NCBI GenBank assembly: GCA_007570785.1
Contig: ML660201.1
Span: 44,292,473-44,356,472, forward strand
Source: Antilocapra americana
Taxonomy: Eukaryota > Chordata > Mammalia > Artiodactyla > Antilocapridae
Reading direction: 5' to 3'
Length of the DNA stretch: 64,000 bases
Part shown: positions 44,577 through 57,600 of the stretch, piece by piece
Layout of the letters: every line of letters starts with the position of its first letter
How positions within the stretch are numbered: the stretch's first letter is position 1
Position numbers and translations under genes: made by a program
The notes under the pieces: generated by a model
Told to the model about the DNA's origin: nothing
Seen by the model: the letters and a program-made list of their open reading frames with translations, nothing else
The model's database searches: none

Positions 44577-45989
44577 GTAAGTGAGCCCGAGCGGGAGGAG
44601 CGTCGGGGGTGTAGCCCGAGCGGCGGACTGCCCGAGCTCCGGGACACCGCTTGCGAGTCGTCCGGGACACGCCGCTCCTCGGGAAGCGCGGCGGAGGTGG
44701 GGGGGCGGCTCGCCTGAGCTCCTGAGCGCTAAGGCCCTGCTGTCCTTCGGGAGAGACTCCGGCGGGTGCTCTGGGGGCGCTTGGAGGCGGGCGGGCGCTC
44801 GGTTTGTTCCTCCGCTGGTTCTCAGTAGCTCCGGAAGGCGGGACCCCGCCGGCTTAGAGCCCCGCCGAAGCGGAAACGCCCCCAGCCCCTTGTTCTCTTC
44901 GGGGCCCTTAGTTGGGTCAGGAGTACTGGGGACAAAGCCAGCCAGCCGGCGGCGCTGGCTGGAGCGGACTCGGAGGGACTCTCGACCCAAAGATGCTGAC
45001 TGGACTTTTCGGACGCCTTAGAGTCCGGCCCTCTCTGTCTAGGAGGAGAAGGCGTTGTTTGAGAAACAACACCACGTCATCCCAGCCCCCTGGAATCCTG
45101 AAGAGTTTCTGCCTTCTCGGTCAGGCTACTTTCCCCTCTGTCCTCTCTAACTCTGCGAAACGGGCAGGTGAGGCCCCGGGGCGCCCCGGTGAGGCCAGGG
45201 GGCAGAGAGGGCTGGAGGTTTGTCCTGGTGTCGGGAGCCCTGCCTCTGCAGCGGACAGATGTGGTTGGCTCCGGGCCCTATCGCTGGCCAGCTGGGTGGC
45301 GCTCAGCGAGCCTCTCCCTCGCGGACCCTCGGTGTCTTACATCGGAAAACACAGTCCTGCCGGGACCCCTGTCACAGGGTTGCGGCGGTGACTCGGAAAG
45401 AGGCCAAGAAGGGACAGGGGAGCTTCCGGAGGAGCCCCCTCCCCCCGGGAGTGACGCTGCTTTTGTTGTCTGTAAAGACAAACGTGGTCCTCTCTGGAAG
45501 ATTCCAAGTGACTGAACTGAGGCTTCCGCTCCAGCAGTGTGGAGACCTGGGAGTGCTGGGTGGGCAGGACTCACCTCTTGAGAAGCTGAGGCAGAACAAG
45601 ACCCCTGAGAAACGGTGGTTTTGAAGTCCTCGGCCCTCCCTGAAGAAGGTCCCTACCTTCCCCTCTACTGGACAGAGCACTCCCGGGGTGCTGTGTGTGG
45701 AGATGTCTTTGATCTGGGCCTCAGAGAAGACTTTCTGTACAGCAGCCTGAGAAGCCCGGTTTTTTTTTTTTTTGAGGGGGGGGCTAGTGGGCTTTAGCTC
45801 TCAGGGCCTACCTAAATCTTCAGATCTTCTGAGAGACCCCCAAGCTACTCATTTTGTGATAAGGACAAGGTCACTTCCAAGTTGCCCTGGTGAGTGACAG
45901 GATGAACCAGCCTTACACCCCTCGTTCCTAACTCTCCCCTTCTGGCTGGGTTTTCTGGGGAGCGATTCTGGACATTGAGGCATGCTGAT

Positions 45990-46192
45990 CCTGCTCAGTC
46001 GCTACTGACTCTTTGTGACCCCATGGACTAGCCTGCCAGGCTCCTCTGTCTATGGGCTTTCCCAGGCAAGAATATTGGAGTGGGTTGCCATTCCCTCCTC
46101 CAGCGGATCTTCCCGACCCAGGGATCAAACCCATGTCTCCTAGTCTCCTGCATTGCCAGCGGTTTCTTTACCACTGAGCCAAGAGTAAGCCC
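45990..46192 (-). repeat. Bov-tA SINE
   Basis: Antisense order: CTGCTCAGTCGCTACTGAC, GGCAAGAATATTGGAGTGGG, CCGACCCAGGGATCAAACCC and TTTCTTTACCACTGAGCC. Confidence 0.93.
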
Positions 46193-46309
46193 CAGAGGCA
46201 TGCTGATACCTGTGGGCAAAACTTTGTCAGGGAGCGAGGTCCCAGGCAAGCCACCTCTTCCCCCCCTCAACCCTAGCTTCAGTGTGGTGACACTGGAAGG
46301 CTAGCCAAG

Positions 46310-46490
46310 GGGCGCAGTGATTGAGACAGCTGGGGTGACCTGAATTTAAATCGCAGCTCCATGGCCTACTGCTAGATGGGTTGGAAGAAGTGACTTTATC
46401 TCCCTAAACTCTTGATTTCTTCGTCTGGATGATGGAGGAATAAATGTGACCGCCTCATGGAATTAGAGTGGAGATTGAGCAAGGGGAAGC
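46310..46490 (+). repeat. MIR SINE
   Basis: GACCTGAATTTAAATCGCAG, CTCCATGGCCTACTGCTAG, TCTTCGTCTGGATGATGGAG and CCGCCTCATGGAATTAG follow the MIR consensus order with heavy divergence. Confidence 0.7.
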
Positions 46491-46496
46491 TCTAAG

Positions 46497-46672
46497 GCAG
46501 GGGTCCATAGCCTCTAGAATGTAACGCCTGCTGATCTGAGATGGAGCTGATGTAGTAATAGAAATAAAGTACACAATAGATGTAATGTGCTTGAATCATC
46601 TCAGAACCATCCCCCCAACCCCAACCTGTCCATGAAAAAATTATCCCTGGTGCCAAAAAGGTTGGGGACCCA
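46497..46672. mobile_element. Probable DNA-transposon fossil with terminal inverted repeats
   Basis: The left end CAGGGGTCCATAGCCTC and the right end AAAAGGTTGGGGACCC are partial inverted repeats. The inner block CCATCCCCCCAACCCCAACC with GTCCATGAAAAAATT is familiar from a common mammalian non-autonomous element, but I cannot name the family with certainty. Confidence 0.5.
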
Positions 46673-47654
46673 GAAGCAGCAGGAGAATGGCCCCCATAAG
46701 TGAGTCTCATGGCTGCTATGGGGAAGAGGTGGCCTGGAAGCTGGACGCTGCACAGTGAGACCAGTGGACTTGGGAGGCTGGTACAAGGGGAAGCGTATAT
46801 CCTCACCTGGCTCTCTGCACCCCTGCAGCCTTGTGGAAGAAACTGGGACTTTGTGGAAGAAACTGGGACCACAGTGTAGATAGAAGCTGGGTCTCAGGAG
46901 GCTTGATCTGTGGGCTGCTTTCCCATCCTTCTTTGTTACTGTGAGGGTTGTCCATCCCTGGGAACATCCTCTGGGGCAGAGGTGAAAGCCTGGATTTGGC
47001 CAGAAGTCAGTGCCAGCAAGGGGCTGCACTGCCAAGCAGACCTCTCCCCTCCTGGGGAACTACTAGACTTTGTACTGAGAGTCACAGTTGACATCCAGGA
47101 ACTTGGGACCATTGGGAAGGGATGTTACAGAAGCGCTTAGCTTCCAAGAGAGCTGCAGGCAGCTGGGTCCCCTGTGTACCCAGGTGAGGAGTGTTCCATC
47201 TGCATCCAGTCTAGAGCGGCTGCTCGCCAGGCCCCAGGGCCTCCAGAGGAACCGGCCACACCTGTTCCCCCACCCCTGCACTGTGCTGGGCTCCAAAGGA
47301 AAGGAGGTGGGGGTGGACACGTGTTCCTTAGGGGCCGCCAAGGGGATTATCTGCTGCATGGCCACAGGCTTCTGCTTCGACTCACAGCTGGTTGTGTCTG
47401 AGGCAGAAATTAATTCCCTGGAGGCCATGGGCTAGAGGTCTCAGGAACGGGGCCACCTGGAAGCCCCAAAAGGCACCCTGTGTGTGCACCTAGTCCTGCC
47501 TGCTCTCTGCAAACCCTGTTTCCTTGAGGGAAATTGAAGACAGGAGGTATGGGCTCCACAGGGGCATTGCCCATTTAATCCAACATTTGCCGAGGGTCGA
47601 GTCAAGAATGCTGCCCAGAGCATGTTCTTTGGGACCCTCTTGTTTCTTCTGTAG

Positions 47655-47800
47655 TTTGATAAAATTTTTATTTCCCCTTTAGATACAAGGAAACTGAGGC
47701 CCAAAAGGTAAGGTGAGGTGATTTTCCTGAGGTCATAAGCCAGAGAGAGAGGGCTTGGTTTTCTCTCTGACCTCAAAGCCTGTGCCCTTTTCCTCATCCA
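47655..47800 (+). repeat. MIR fragment
   Basis: TTTAGATACAAGGAAACTGA, GGCCCAAAAGGTAAGGTGAG and TTCCTGAGGTCATAAGCC match the MIR core for the part after the CATTTTACAGATGAGG block. Confidence 0.6.
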
Positions 47801-47974
47801 CCTCCCCTTCTGCACAGATGGGGAAACTAAGGCAAACAAGTCCAGGACTCCTCAGCCCCTTGGGAGTAGCCAGGGGACTGGGTGGCTATGACTGCGTCCT
47901 CAAGGGAACAGCCTGGTTAGTGGCCCAGAACCCATCACACACGTCCCCCCTGTTGTAATTAGCAATGTTCTGTG

Positions 47975-48235
47975 TCTCAAGGTGATGCTGAAAATTCAGC
48001 CTCTGTGCACTGGTGCCAAATCAAATCTCAGAGACAGTTCTGGGTGAAGTAGAAAAGATTAGCTTTATTGCTTTGCCAGGCAATGTTCCAGCAGGTTCCT
48101 GCATCAAAATACAATCTCCCAGCCTGGGAGGAATCCCTGAGGAAGTTTTATAACAATGGTTTAGGACTGGGGTTCCTGCTAAGATTAGGGCATGTGCAGG
48201 GCCTGCACTCCCTTAATCTCAGGGGGCTCCTACTT
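47975..48235. repeat. Possible old LTR fragment
   Basis: TGGTGCCAAATCAAATCTCA and TTAGCTTTATTGCTTTGCC followed by CAGCCTGGGAGGAATCCCTG resemble LTR sequence seen scattered in mammalian genomes. No internal retroviral sequence is present. The family was not identified. Confidence 0.35.
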
Positions 48236-48240
48236 TTTCT

Positions 48241-48460
48241 ATTATTACTATTTATTTATTTGGCTGCATCGGATTTTAGTTGCGTCACGTGGGATAGTTC
48301 ATTCAGGCCAGTGGACTCTAGTTGTGGTGTCCAGGCTTCAGTATTTTGGGCACATGGCCTTCATTGCTCCAAGACATGTGGGATCTTAGTTCCCCAGTCA
48401 GGGATCGAACCCTGCATTGCAAGGTGAATTCTTAACCACTGGACCACCAGGGAAGTCCCA
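48241..48460 (-). repeat. CHR-type SINE, long antisense copy
   Basis: TTATTTATTTGGCTGCATCG on the left is the A-rich tail side. GATCTTAGTTCCCCAGTCAG, TTAACCACTGGACCACCAGG and GAAGTCCC on the right are the tRNA-like head. Confidence 0.9.
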
Positions 48461-49042
48461 ATCTCCTACTCTTGATGAGTTTCTCTGATTCCTCAAATCT
48501 TGCCTCAGGTGGTTTTTTGGCTGTTCCTCCCCTGTCTCTGCATCCTTTTCCTTCCCAGCAAGTGACTGTTTGAATCTCTCTTTGGAATTCAGAGAAGGTC
48601 ATGAAGGCTGGACTCTCTTCCCTCCTAACAAGAAACGGGGGACAGAAAGGATTCCCTGCTCAGAACCCCCACAAGCTCCTGCTCAGTTTCACTCCCCCTT
48701 TCTTTGTCACTCCTCAATCTTCTGTCTTTTTTTTTTTTTCCTATTGGCATATAATGCTGTGTTAATTTCTGCTGAACAGTGAAGCGAATCGGCTGTGTGT
48801 ATACATTTATCCCCTCCAGCATGGACCTCCCTCCCACCTCCACCCACTTCACACTCAAGTGTGTCATCTCAGAGCTGAGATCCCTGTACCATACAGGAGG
48901 TTCCCACTACCCATCCATTTTACATGTGGTACTGTATGTATGCCAGTCCTAATCTCCAGTTCGTCCCACACGTGTCCACGTTTCTTCTCTGCATTGCATC
49001 TCTTTTGCTGTCCTGAAAATAGCTTCATCTGTACCATTTTTC

Positions 49043-49183
49043 TGGGTCGGGAAGATCCCCTGGAGAAGGGAGTGACTACCCACTGCAGTATTCTGGAGAG
49101 TTCCATGGATAGAGGAGCCTGGCAGGCTACGGTCCATGGGATCACAAAGAGTTGAAAGCAACTGAGCAGCTAACACACACACA
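49043..49183 (+). repeat. Bov-tA SINE, 5'-truncated
   Basis: CTGGGTCGGGAAGATCCCCT, AGTGACTACCCACTGCAG and GAGTTGAAAGCAACTGAGC. The tRNA-like head is missing. A short CA repeat follows. Confidence 0.85.
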
Positions 49184-49224
49184 CTACCGTTTCTCTGGAT
49201 CCCACGTATATGTCTTAATACACA

Positions 49225-49345
49225 GGGTTTGGTTTTTTTCTTTTTTTTTTTGTTTTGTTTTGTTTTGTTTTGTTTGTTTTTTGTTGTTTTTGTGTGTGTG
49301 TGTGTGTGTGTGTTTTGTTTTTTGTTGTTTTTTGTTTTTGTGGTT
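49225..49345. repeat. Simple repeats: T-rich, (TTTTG)n and (TG)n
   Basis: A T-rich run is followed by four to five TTTTG units, a (TG)n tract of about 11 units (around 49290-49313) and further GTTTTTTG-type sequence. It sits inside L1 unit 1. Confidence 0.9.
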
Positions 49346-49434
49346 TTTTTCTAACTTACTTCACTCTGTATGACAGACGTTAGATCCACCCACCTCTCTA
49401 CAGATGACCCTGTTTGGTTCTGTTTAGTGGTGGC

Positions 49435-49617
49435 GCCACTTCCCAGCTGGTGCTGTGGTAGAAGGACCCACCTGCCAGTGTAGGCAACCCTGGGTCAGGA
49501 AGACCTCCTGGGGGAGGAAACAGCAACCCGCTGGAGCCTTCTTGCCTGAAAGATTCCATGGCCAGAGAAGCCTGGTGGGCTACAGCCTGCTCTTGCAAAG
49601 TCAGACACAACTGGGCA
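49435..49617 (+). repeat. Bov-tA SINE, diverged
   Basis: ACTTCCCAGCTGGTGCTGTG, CTGGGTCAGGAAGACCTCCT, AACCCGCTGGAGCCTTCTTG and AAGTCAGACACAACTGGGC. Confidence 0.85.
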
Positions 49618-49621
49618 TTCC

Positions 49622-49700
49622 ATTGTATATATGTATATATATACATTGTATATGTTGTGTGTGTGTGTGTGTGTATACATTGTATATGTGTATGTATACA
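49622..49700. repeat. TA/TG microsatellite
   Basis: Alternating GTATATATG-type sequence with a (TG)n run of about 10 units (around 49653-49673) inside L1 unit 1. Confidence 0.9.
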
Positions 49701-52279
49701 ACTTCATCTTTCCGTAGACAATTAGGTCTCCACGTTCTGGCTGTTATAAATACTGCTGCAGTGAATATCTGGATACATGCATTCTTTTGAACTATGGTTT
49801 TCTCAGGGTATATGCCCAGTCATGGGATTGCTCGTGGTATGGTAGTTCTATTTGTAGTGTTTTAAGGAACCTTCATATCATTCTCCATAGTGGCTATACC
49901 AATTTGCTGCATCCCCACAACAGTGCAAGAACATTCCCATTTTTTCCACACCCTGTGCAGCATTTATTGTGTGTAGATTTTTTGATGGTGGTCATTTTGA
50001 CTCATGTGAGGTGATACCATATGGTAGTTTTGATTTGCGTTTCTTTAATAATTAGTGATGTTGAACATGTTTTCATGTGCTTCTTGGCCATCTATATGTC
50101 TTCTTTGGAGAGATGTCTATATATTTAGGTCTTTTGGCCATTTTTTGATTGGATTGTTTGTTTTTTCAATATTGAGCTCAATGAGCTGCTTGTATATTTT
50201 GCAGATTAATCCTTTGTTATTTAGCTTGCAGATATTTTCTGCCACTCTTTTTTTGATATTGTTAGTTTTCATTGGAGTATATAGTTGCTTGACGATGTTC
50301 GTTTCTACTGTGCAACGCTGCGAATATGCTCTAAGTGTACCTGTGTCCTCTCTGTCATGAGCGCCCCTCGCACTGTTACCTCCCACCCGTCTTGATCATT
50401 ACAGCTCACCAGGCTGAGCTCCCTGGGCTGTGCAGCAGCTTCCCGCCAGCCATCAGTTTTACACGCTAGTGTATACGTGTCAGCGCTGCTCTCTCAGTTC
50501 TTTACGCTCTCCCCTTCCGCTGGTGTGTCCATGAAGTCCATTCTCTACCCCTGTGTTTCTGTTCCTGCCCAGACAAGAAGTTCATCTGTACCATTTTCCA
50601 CATTCCACATACATGTGTTAATATACAACATCTTCTTGGTCTCCCTGACTTACTTTACCGTCTCTGACAGCTCTCGGTCCATGCACATCTCTGAAATGCC
50701 ACTGTTACGTTCCTTTTTATGGCTTAGTAATGTTCCGTTTTTCATATGTACCACTTTTGTTTTTAATTTATATTTTTGAAGGACAGCTGCTTTACAGTGT
50801 TGTGTTGGTTCTGCTATAAGACAGTGTGAACCAGATATAAATGTGTGTATACAGACATCGTCTGTGTTGAGCCTCCCTCCCACTCTCCCTGTCCCACCCC
50901 CTTTTGATCATCACCGCTCGCTGAACTGAGCTCCCCGTGTAAGAGAGCAGCTGCCCGCGAGCTGTCTGTTGTCTGCTTGGTCGTGTGTATACGTCAGTGT
51001 TACTCTCTCAGTTCGCCACCCTGACTCCAGGCCTCGCTGTGTCCACAGGTCTGCTCTCCACCTCAGCATCTCTGGGTTCAGCTGTAACGTTTTTCTATTC
51101 CATATATGTGTGTGCTAATCCACGGAATTTGTTGTTTTACCTGACTTATTTCACTCTGTATGACAACTCTAGATGCATCCACATCCTGACAGGTGACCCA
51201 GTTTTGTTCCATTTTACTGCTGAGCAGTATTCCATTGTATATATGTCCTGCATCTTTTCTTTTGATTGGAGGATAATTGGTTTCCAGTGTTGTACTGGTT
51301 CGGTTGTACATCAGCGTGAATCTGCTGTAAGTGTGCTGTAAGTGTCCCTTCCCCCTTGAGCCTCCACCTCGCCCCCTAGGTATTCACAGACACCAGCTGA
51401 GCCCCCGTGTTACACGGCAGCTCCCCACTTGCTGTCTGTAGCACGTGCGGTGGTTTATCCAGTTCACTCTTCTCCTTTTCAGTTCACTCTACCCGCTCCT
51501 TCCCCTGCTGTGTCTACAGATTTGTTCCTTGTCTGTATCACAATTCCTGCCCCGCAAGTAGGTTCCTCTGTTCTGCTGTTCTAGATTCCAAATACATGTT
51601 AAAATATGATACTTGTTTTTCTCTTCCTGACTTACTTCACTCTTTATGACGTACACTGGGTTCATCTACATCATTGCAAGTGACCCAATTTCCTTCCTTT
51701 TTATGGCTGAGTAATATTCATTTCTGTATATGTACCACAGTTTCTTTATCCATTCATGTTTCCCTAGATGGGTTGTTTCCACATCCTGGCTATTGTAAAT
51801 ACTGCTGCATTGAATGTTGGAATACATGTGTCCTTTTGAATTATGATTTTCTAGGGTCTATGCCCAGTCTTTGGGTGGATGGGTACTACGGTAGTTGTTT
51901 TTATAGTCTTTTAAGGAACCTCCATACCATTCTCCATTGTGGCTGTACCAGTTTACATTCCTACTAACAGTGTGAGAGGGTTCTCTTCTCCACACCCTCT
52001 GCAGCATTTATGGTGTAGATTTTTAGGTGAGGGTCATTGTGGCAGGTGTGAGGTGATACCTCACTGTAGTTTTGATTTGCAGTTCTCTAATGATTCATGA
52101 TGAGCATCTTCACATCTGCTTCTCGGCCATCTGTATATCGACCTTGAGAGGTGTCTGTTTAGGTTTTTCGGTTTGTTTTTTTGGATATTGAGCGCCACGA
52201 GCTGTTTATATATTTTCAGAGAGTATTTGTTTTATCATCTGAAAACATTTTCTCCCATTCTTTTTTTTTTTTACTCTTC

Positions 52280-55200
52280 AGTGGAGTGTAATTGCTGTCT
52301 AGGGTAGTTTCTGCCGTGCGACAGTGTCAGTCAGCTGTAAGTGGACATCTGTCCCCCCTTCCTTGAGTCTCCCAGGAGGCTCACCATCCCACCCCCTTTA
52401 TCCTCACAGAGCACCAAGCTGAGCCTCCTGTGATACCTGACGCCTCCCCCTCACTCTCTGTTTTACACGTGGTGGTGTACGAGTGTCAGTGCTGCTGTCA
52501 ACTTGCCACACCCTCTCCTTCCCTGACTGTTCGCATGTCCATTCTCTACACCTGTGGCTCTGTTTGTTGCTTTTGTTGTTCAGTTGCTAGGTCCTGTCGC
52601 TAAGTCTTTGCAACCCCATAGACTGTAGCACGCCAGCTTTCCTGTCCTTTGCTATCTTGTGGAGTTTGCTCAGTCTCATCCGTTGAGTCAGTAGTGCCAT
52701 CCAACCATCTCATCCTCTGCCGTCCCCTTCTGCCCTCAATCTTTGCCAGCAGCAGAGTCTTTTCCAGTGAGTCAGCTCTTCGCGTTTGGTGGTCAGAATA
52801 GTGGAGCTTCAGCTTCAGCATCATTCCTTCCAGTGGCTATTCAAGGCTGATTTCCTTTAGAATTGACTGGCTCGATCTCTTTGCTGTCCAGAGACTCTGA
52901 AGAGTCTTTTCCAGCAGCACAGTTTGAAAGCATCAGTTCTTCGGTGCTCAGTCTTATGATCCAACTCTCACATCTGTACATGACTACTGGAAACACCATA
53001 ACTTTGACTTTGTTAGCAGAGTATGTCTCTGCTTTTTAATATGCTGTCTAGGTTTGTCATAGCTTTTCTTCCAAGGAATTTCATGGCTTCAGTCACTGTC
53101 CACAGTAATTTTGGAGCCCAGGAATATAGAAGCTGCTACTGTTTCCACTTTTCCCCCATCTATTTGCCATGAAGTGATGGGACCAGATGCTATGATCTTA
53201 GCTTTTTGGATGTTGAGTTACGTCCAGCTTTTTCTCTCTCCTCTTTCACTTTCATCAAGAGACTCTTTAGCTCCTCTTCGCTTTCTGCCATTAGGGTGGT
53301 GTCATCTGCATATCTGAGGTTATTGATATTTCTCCTGGCAATCTTGATTCCAGTTCGTGATTCATGTAGCCAGGCATTTCCCATGATGTACTCTGCGTGT
53401 ACAATTAAATAAGCAGTGTGACAATATACAGCCTTGACGTACACCTTTCCCAGTTTTGAACCAGTCTGTTGTTCCATGTCCATTTCTAACTGTTGCTTAT
53501 TGACCTGCATTCAGGTTTCTCAGGAGGCAGGTAAGGTGGTCTGGTCTTCCCATGTCTTTAAGAATTTTCCACTGTTTGTTGTGATCCACACAGTCAAAGG
53601 TCATTTTAGCATGGCTGTATTCCTACCCTACAGATGGGTTCATCTGTAATACTAGTTCTAGAGTCCACATGTAAGTGTTATATATACATACATATAACAT
53701 AATATGATATATAATATATATTTCTCTTTCTGATGTGTTCACTCTATATGATAGCACTATGTCCATCCACATCTCTACAGATGACCCAGTTTCCTTCCTT
53801 TTTATGGTTGAGTAATATTCCATTGTATATACAAACCACATTTTTAAAATTTATTCTTAATTGGAGTATAATTGCTTTCCAGTATTATGTTGGTTTCTGC
53901 TCCACATCAGTGAGAAGCAGCTGTGAGTACACGTCTATCTCCTCTGTCTGGAGCCTGCCTCCCACCCAACCCTGTCCCAACCCCTCTAGGTCATCACTGA
54001 GCAGAGAACTGAGCTTCTCTGTTGTTCAGCAGCTTCCCCTCGATCTCTAGTTTATACATGACTGTGTCTATATGTCAAGGCTAGTTTCTCAATTCACCCC
54101 ACTGTCTCCTTCCTTGCCTATGTCAGCAAGTTCATTCTTTACATCTGCTGCCCTATCACTGCCCAGAAAATAGGTTCATCTGCATCATTTTTTTAGATTC
54201 CACATATATAAGTTAATACGTGATATTTCTCTTGTCCCTCTGACTGATGTCACTCTATATAACTCTAGGTCCATCCACATTTCTTTCTGCAAATGACATG
54301 ATTATGTTCCTTTTTTAAGACTTGAAGAATTTATTATTGTAATTGTATATATATACCACATCAGGTTTTTTTAAATTTTATTTCTTTTCAGTTGGTGTGT
54401 AGATGTGATACAGAATTATTAGATTCTGCTGTACAATGAGGTGAATCAACTAGACATATACATATACCCCCTCCCTCAGGCGCCTCCCACCCCTCTGGTT
54501 TTCACAGAGCACCAAACCAAGCTCTGTGTGTGTTCGGCAGCTTCCTATTAGCTCTTTATTTTTGACATGTATTTTATCCATGTCCTTGCTACTCATGCAG
54601 TTTGCCCCACCCTTTTATTCCCCTCTTGTGTGCACAAATTCATTCTCTTTCTTTGTCTCTATTCCTGCCCTTGCAAGTAGGTTCATCTGTACCTTTTCCC
54701 TAGATTCTACTTAGTACATTAGTATATGGTGTCTGTTTCTCTCTCTGACTTACTTCACTCTGTATGACATACTCTAGGTTCATCTACATCTCTACCAAGT
54801 GACCCAGGTGGTTCCTTTTAGTGGCGTGTAATATTCCTTTGTACATGGGAACCCAACTTCTGTATCCATTCATGTGTTGACAGACCTTTAGGTTATTTCC
54901 ATGTCCTGGCTATTGGACGTTGTACTGCAGTGAGTATTGGGGTGCATGTGTCATTTTGAATTATTATTTTCTCAGGATATATGCCCAGTCTTGGATTTCT
55001 GGATCATATGCAGTTTTGTTTATAGTTTTTTAAGGAACCTTTACTGTTCTTCTTACTGGCTGTATCAATTTACATTCCCACCAACAGTGCAAGAGGGTGC
55101 CTTTCTCTCCACATCCTCTTCAGCCTAATTGTTAGTGGATTTTTTTTTTTATTTTGACAATGGGCTGTTGTGACCTGTGTGAGGTGATGCCTCGTTGTAG

Positions 55201-56962
55201 TTTTGATTTGTATTTCTCTAGTAATTTGCAGTGTTGAGCATCTTTTCATGTGCTTCTCAGCTATCTGAATGTCGTCTTTGGAGAGAGGTCTACTTAGGTC
55301 TTCCTTCCATTTTTAGACCCAGTTGTTTGATTCTTGGATATTGTGCTCTACTATCTCTTTGTATATTTTGGATGTTGATTCTTTGTCCATTGCTTCATTA
55401 GCACATATTCTCCCCCCTTTTTTCTGAGTTTTCAAGTGGAGTCTAGCTGTTCACACTGTTGTGATAGTGTCTGTATGAATCAGCTCTGCGTATACACATA
55501 TCCCTTCTTTCTTAAGCCTGCCTCCCACCCTCACGATCCTACCCGTCGACCATCACAGGGCACCAGGCTGCCCTCCCGTGGTACACTGGGGCTTCCCACT
55601 AGCTCCCTATGTCACAAAGGATGTGTGTGTATCGGCGCTGCTCTCTGAATCTGCCGCACCCTCTGCTTCTCTCCTTGTGGCCACCCGTCCACTCTGTACA
55701 TCGATGGCTCTGTTTCTGCCCTGAAAATAGGTTAATCTGTGGCACTGTTTCTAGAGTCCGCATATATGTATTCACAGAGGATATTTTCTCTTTCTGATTT
55801 GTTCACTCTGTATGACAACACTAGGTCTATCCATATCCCTACAAATGACCCAGTTTCCTTTGTTTTTCTGACTAATATTCCATTGTATATATGGTACCAC
55901 ATTTTTTACATTTTTTTTAATTGGAGGGTAATTGCTTTCCATTGTGTTCATTTCTTCTGCACATCAGCATGAATCAGCTCTAAGTACACATATGTCTCCT
56001 TTCTCTGGGGCCTCCCTCTCACACCCCTGCCTCTCACCCACTGGGTTACCAAAGAGCGGTGTGCTAAGCTCCCTGTGGGACGGAGCAGCTTCCCAGAGCT
56101 TTCTGTTTTATCCACAGTAGTGTATCCATATCACTGCTGCTCTTTGAGTTCACTCCAGCCTCTCCTTTCCCTGCTGTGAGCACAGAATCATTCTCTGCAT
56201 CGCTGTTCCTGCCCAGCATGTAGATTCATCTGTACCACTTTCCTAGATTCCAGTTTTATGTGTTAATATATGATGCTTGTTTTTGTCTTTCTGATTGCAC
56301 TCCTTATATGTACACTAGGTTGATCCACATCACTACAAGTGACCCAATTTCCTTCCTTTTCATGGCTGAGTAGTAGTCCGTTGTATATGTATGTACCATA
56401 ACTTCTTTTTCCATTCATGTTTCACTAGACAATTAGGTTATTTCCACACCTGACTATTGTAAATACTGCTGCAGTGAATATTGGGATATATTTGTCCTTT
56501 TGAGTTATGATTTTTTCAGGGTATATGTCCTGCTGTAAAATGGCTGGGTGGTATGGTACTTCTCTTGATAGTTTTTTAAATAATCTACATACCATTCTCC
56601 ACAGCAGCTGTACCAGTTTTCATTCCCCAAACAGTGCAGGAAGATTCTCTTTTCCATACACTCTGCAGCACTTACTCTGTATCGATTTTTTGATGATGGC
56701 CATTCTGACAGATGTGAGGTGATAATTTCATTGTAGTTTTGATTTGCATTTTTCTAATTATTCATGATGTCGAACATCTTTTTCATCTGCTTCTTGACTG
56801 TCTCTATATCTACTTTCAGAGATGTCTACTTAGATCTGTTGGCCATTATTTGATTAGATTGGTTTTTGGATATGGAGCTCCATGTACATTTTGAAAATTA
56901 ACCATTCGTGTGTTGTAACATTTGCAAATATTTTCTCCCTTTTTTTGTTCTTTTTTAGTTTT
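52280..56962 (-). repeat. L1 array, higher-order repeat copy A
   Basis: Units start at 52280 (S), 53859 (S), 54391 (L), 55434 (S) and 55919 (L). Without the BovB insertion (~1.04 kb) the copy is about 3.6 kb. Its S unit at 53859 shares GCAGAGAACTGAGC and ATGTCAAGGCT with the unit at 57681. Its L unit at 54391 shares TGGTTTTC and CTTGCAAGTAGGTTCATCT with the unit at 58185. Confidence 0.75.
52568..53605 (-). repeat. BovB LINE 3' fragment with reverse-transcriptase remnant
   Basis: The left end is GTTGTTCAGTTGCTAGGTCC. The minus-strand peptide at 53190-53510 contains NLRYADDTTLMAESEEELKS, the YADD catalytic motif of the RT, and MEQQTGSKLGKVYVKAVYCH upstream of it. It is 5'-truncated at about the CACAGTCAAAGG block. 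The L1 unit resumes with TACAGATGGGTTCATCTG. Confidence 0.95.
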
Positions 56963-57389
56963 CACTTGAAGTAAGTATGTTTCCTTTACAATGTCATTGT
57001 TTTCTGCTGTACAACAGTGTCGATCAGCTATAAGCATTCACATTATCGCCCTTGCTTGAGCCTCCCTCCCACCCTCACATCCCACCCCTCGTGATCTTCA
57101 CAGAGCACCAGGCTGAGCCTCCTGTGACATCGGGCAGCTTCCCCCTCACTACCTGTTTACACGCGGTCGTGTACAGAGGTCAGGGCTGCTCTGTCCGCTT
57201 GCCGCACCCTCTCCTTCCCTGCGTGTGTTCACATGTCCACTCTCTACACCTGTGGCTCTTTCTGCCCTATAGATAGGTTCATCTATAACACTATTTCTAG
57301 ATTCCACGTGTATGTGTCATCTGTGGTACATTTTTCTCTTTCGATTTATTCACTGTATGACAGCACTAAGTCTAGCCACATCTCTATCA

Positions 57390-57600
57390 AGTGAGTGAAG
57401 TCGCTCAGTCGTGTCCGACCCTTTGCGATCCCGTGGACTGTAGCCCACCAGGCTCCTCTGTCCGTGGAATTCTCCAGGCAAGAACACTGGAGTGGGTTGC
57501 CACTTCCTCCTCTAGGGGATCGTCCTAACCCAGGGATTGAACCCGGGTCTCCCACACTGCAGCCAGACGCTTTACCCTCTGAGCTACCAGGGAAGCTCAC
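57390..57600 (-). repeat. Bov-tA SINE with target-site duplication
   Basis: Antisense order: GAAGTCGCTCAGTCGTGTCC, CACTGGAGTGGGTTGCCAC, CCCAGGGATTGAACCCGGG and GAGCTACCAGGGAAGC. The L1 flanks repeat as CACATCTCTAT and CACGTCTCTAT. The copy is well preserved and hence fairly young. Confidence 0.95.

Larger units (their letters stand above)
44577..48740 (+). other. NT5DC2: NT5DC2 intron 1, proximal part
   Basis: The CpG island tapers off to about 45450. Repeats follow: an antisense Bov-tA (45990-46192), a MIR (about 46310-46490), a DNA-transposon fossil (about 46497-46672), a MIR piece (about 47655-47800), a possible old LTR fragment (about 47975-48235) and an antisense CHR SINE (48241-48460). 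No exon 2 of NT5DC2 was found by looking for the DLLPPEVCSLLNP coding block. Confidence 0.7.
48741..52279 (-). repeat. L1 array, first (less regular) part, units 1-4
   Basis: The order is long (48741), short (50271), short (50772), long (51265). Two Bov-tA copies (about 49043-49183 and 49435-49617) and TTTTG/TG microsatellites enlarge unit 1 to 1530 bases. Unit 4 best resembles the long units starting at 55919 and 59690. Confidence 0.75.

Noticed and set aside
43731..44990. A 419-codon minus-strand open frame across the NT5DC2 promoter
   Set aside because: It is antisense to the NT5DC2 exon in a CpG island where stop codons are rare by composition. The product is Pro/Arg/Gly low complexity with no recognisable domain.
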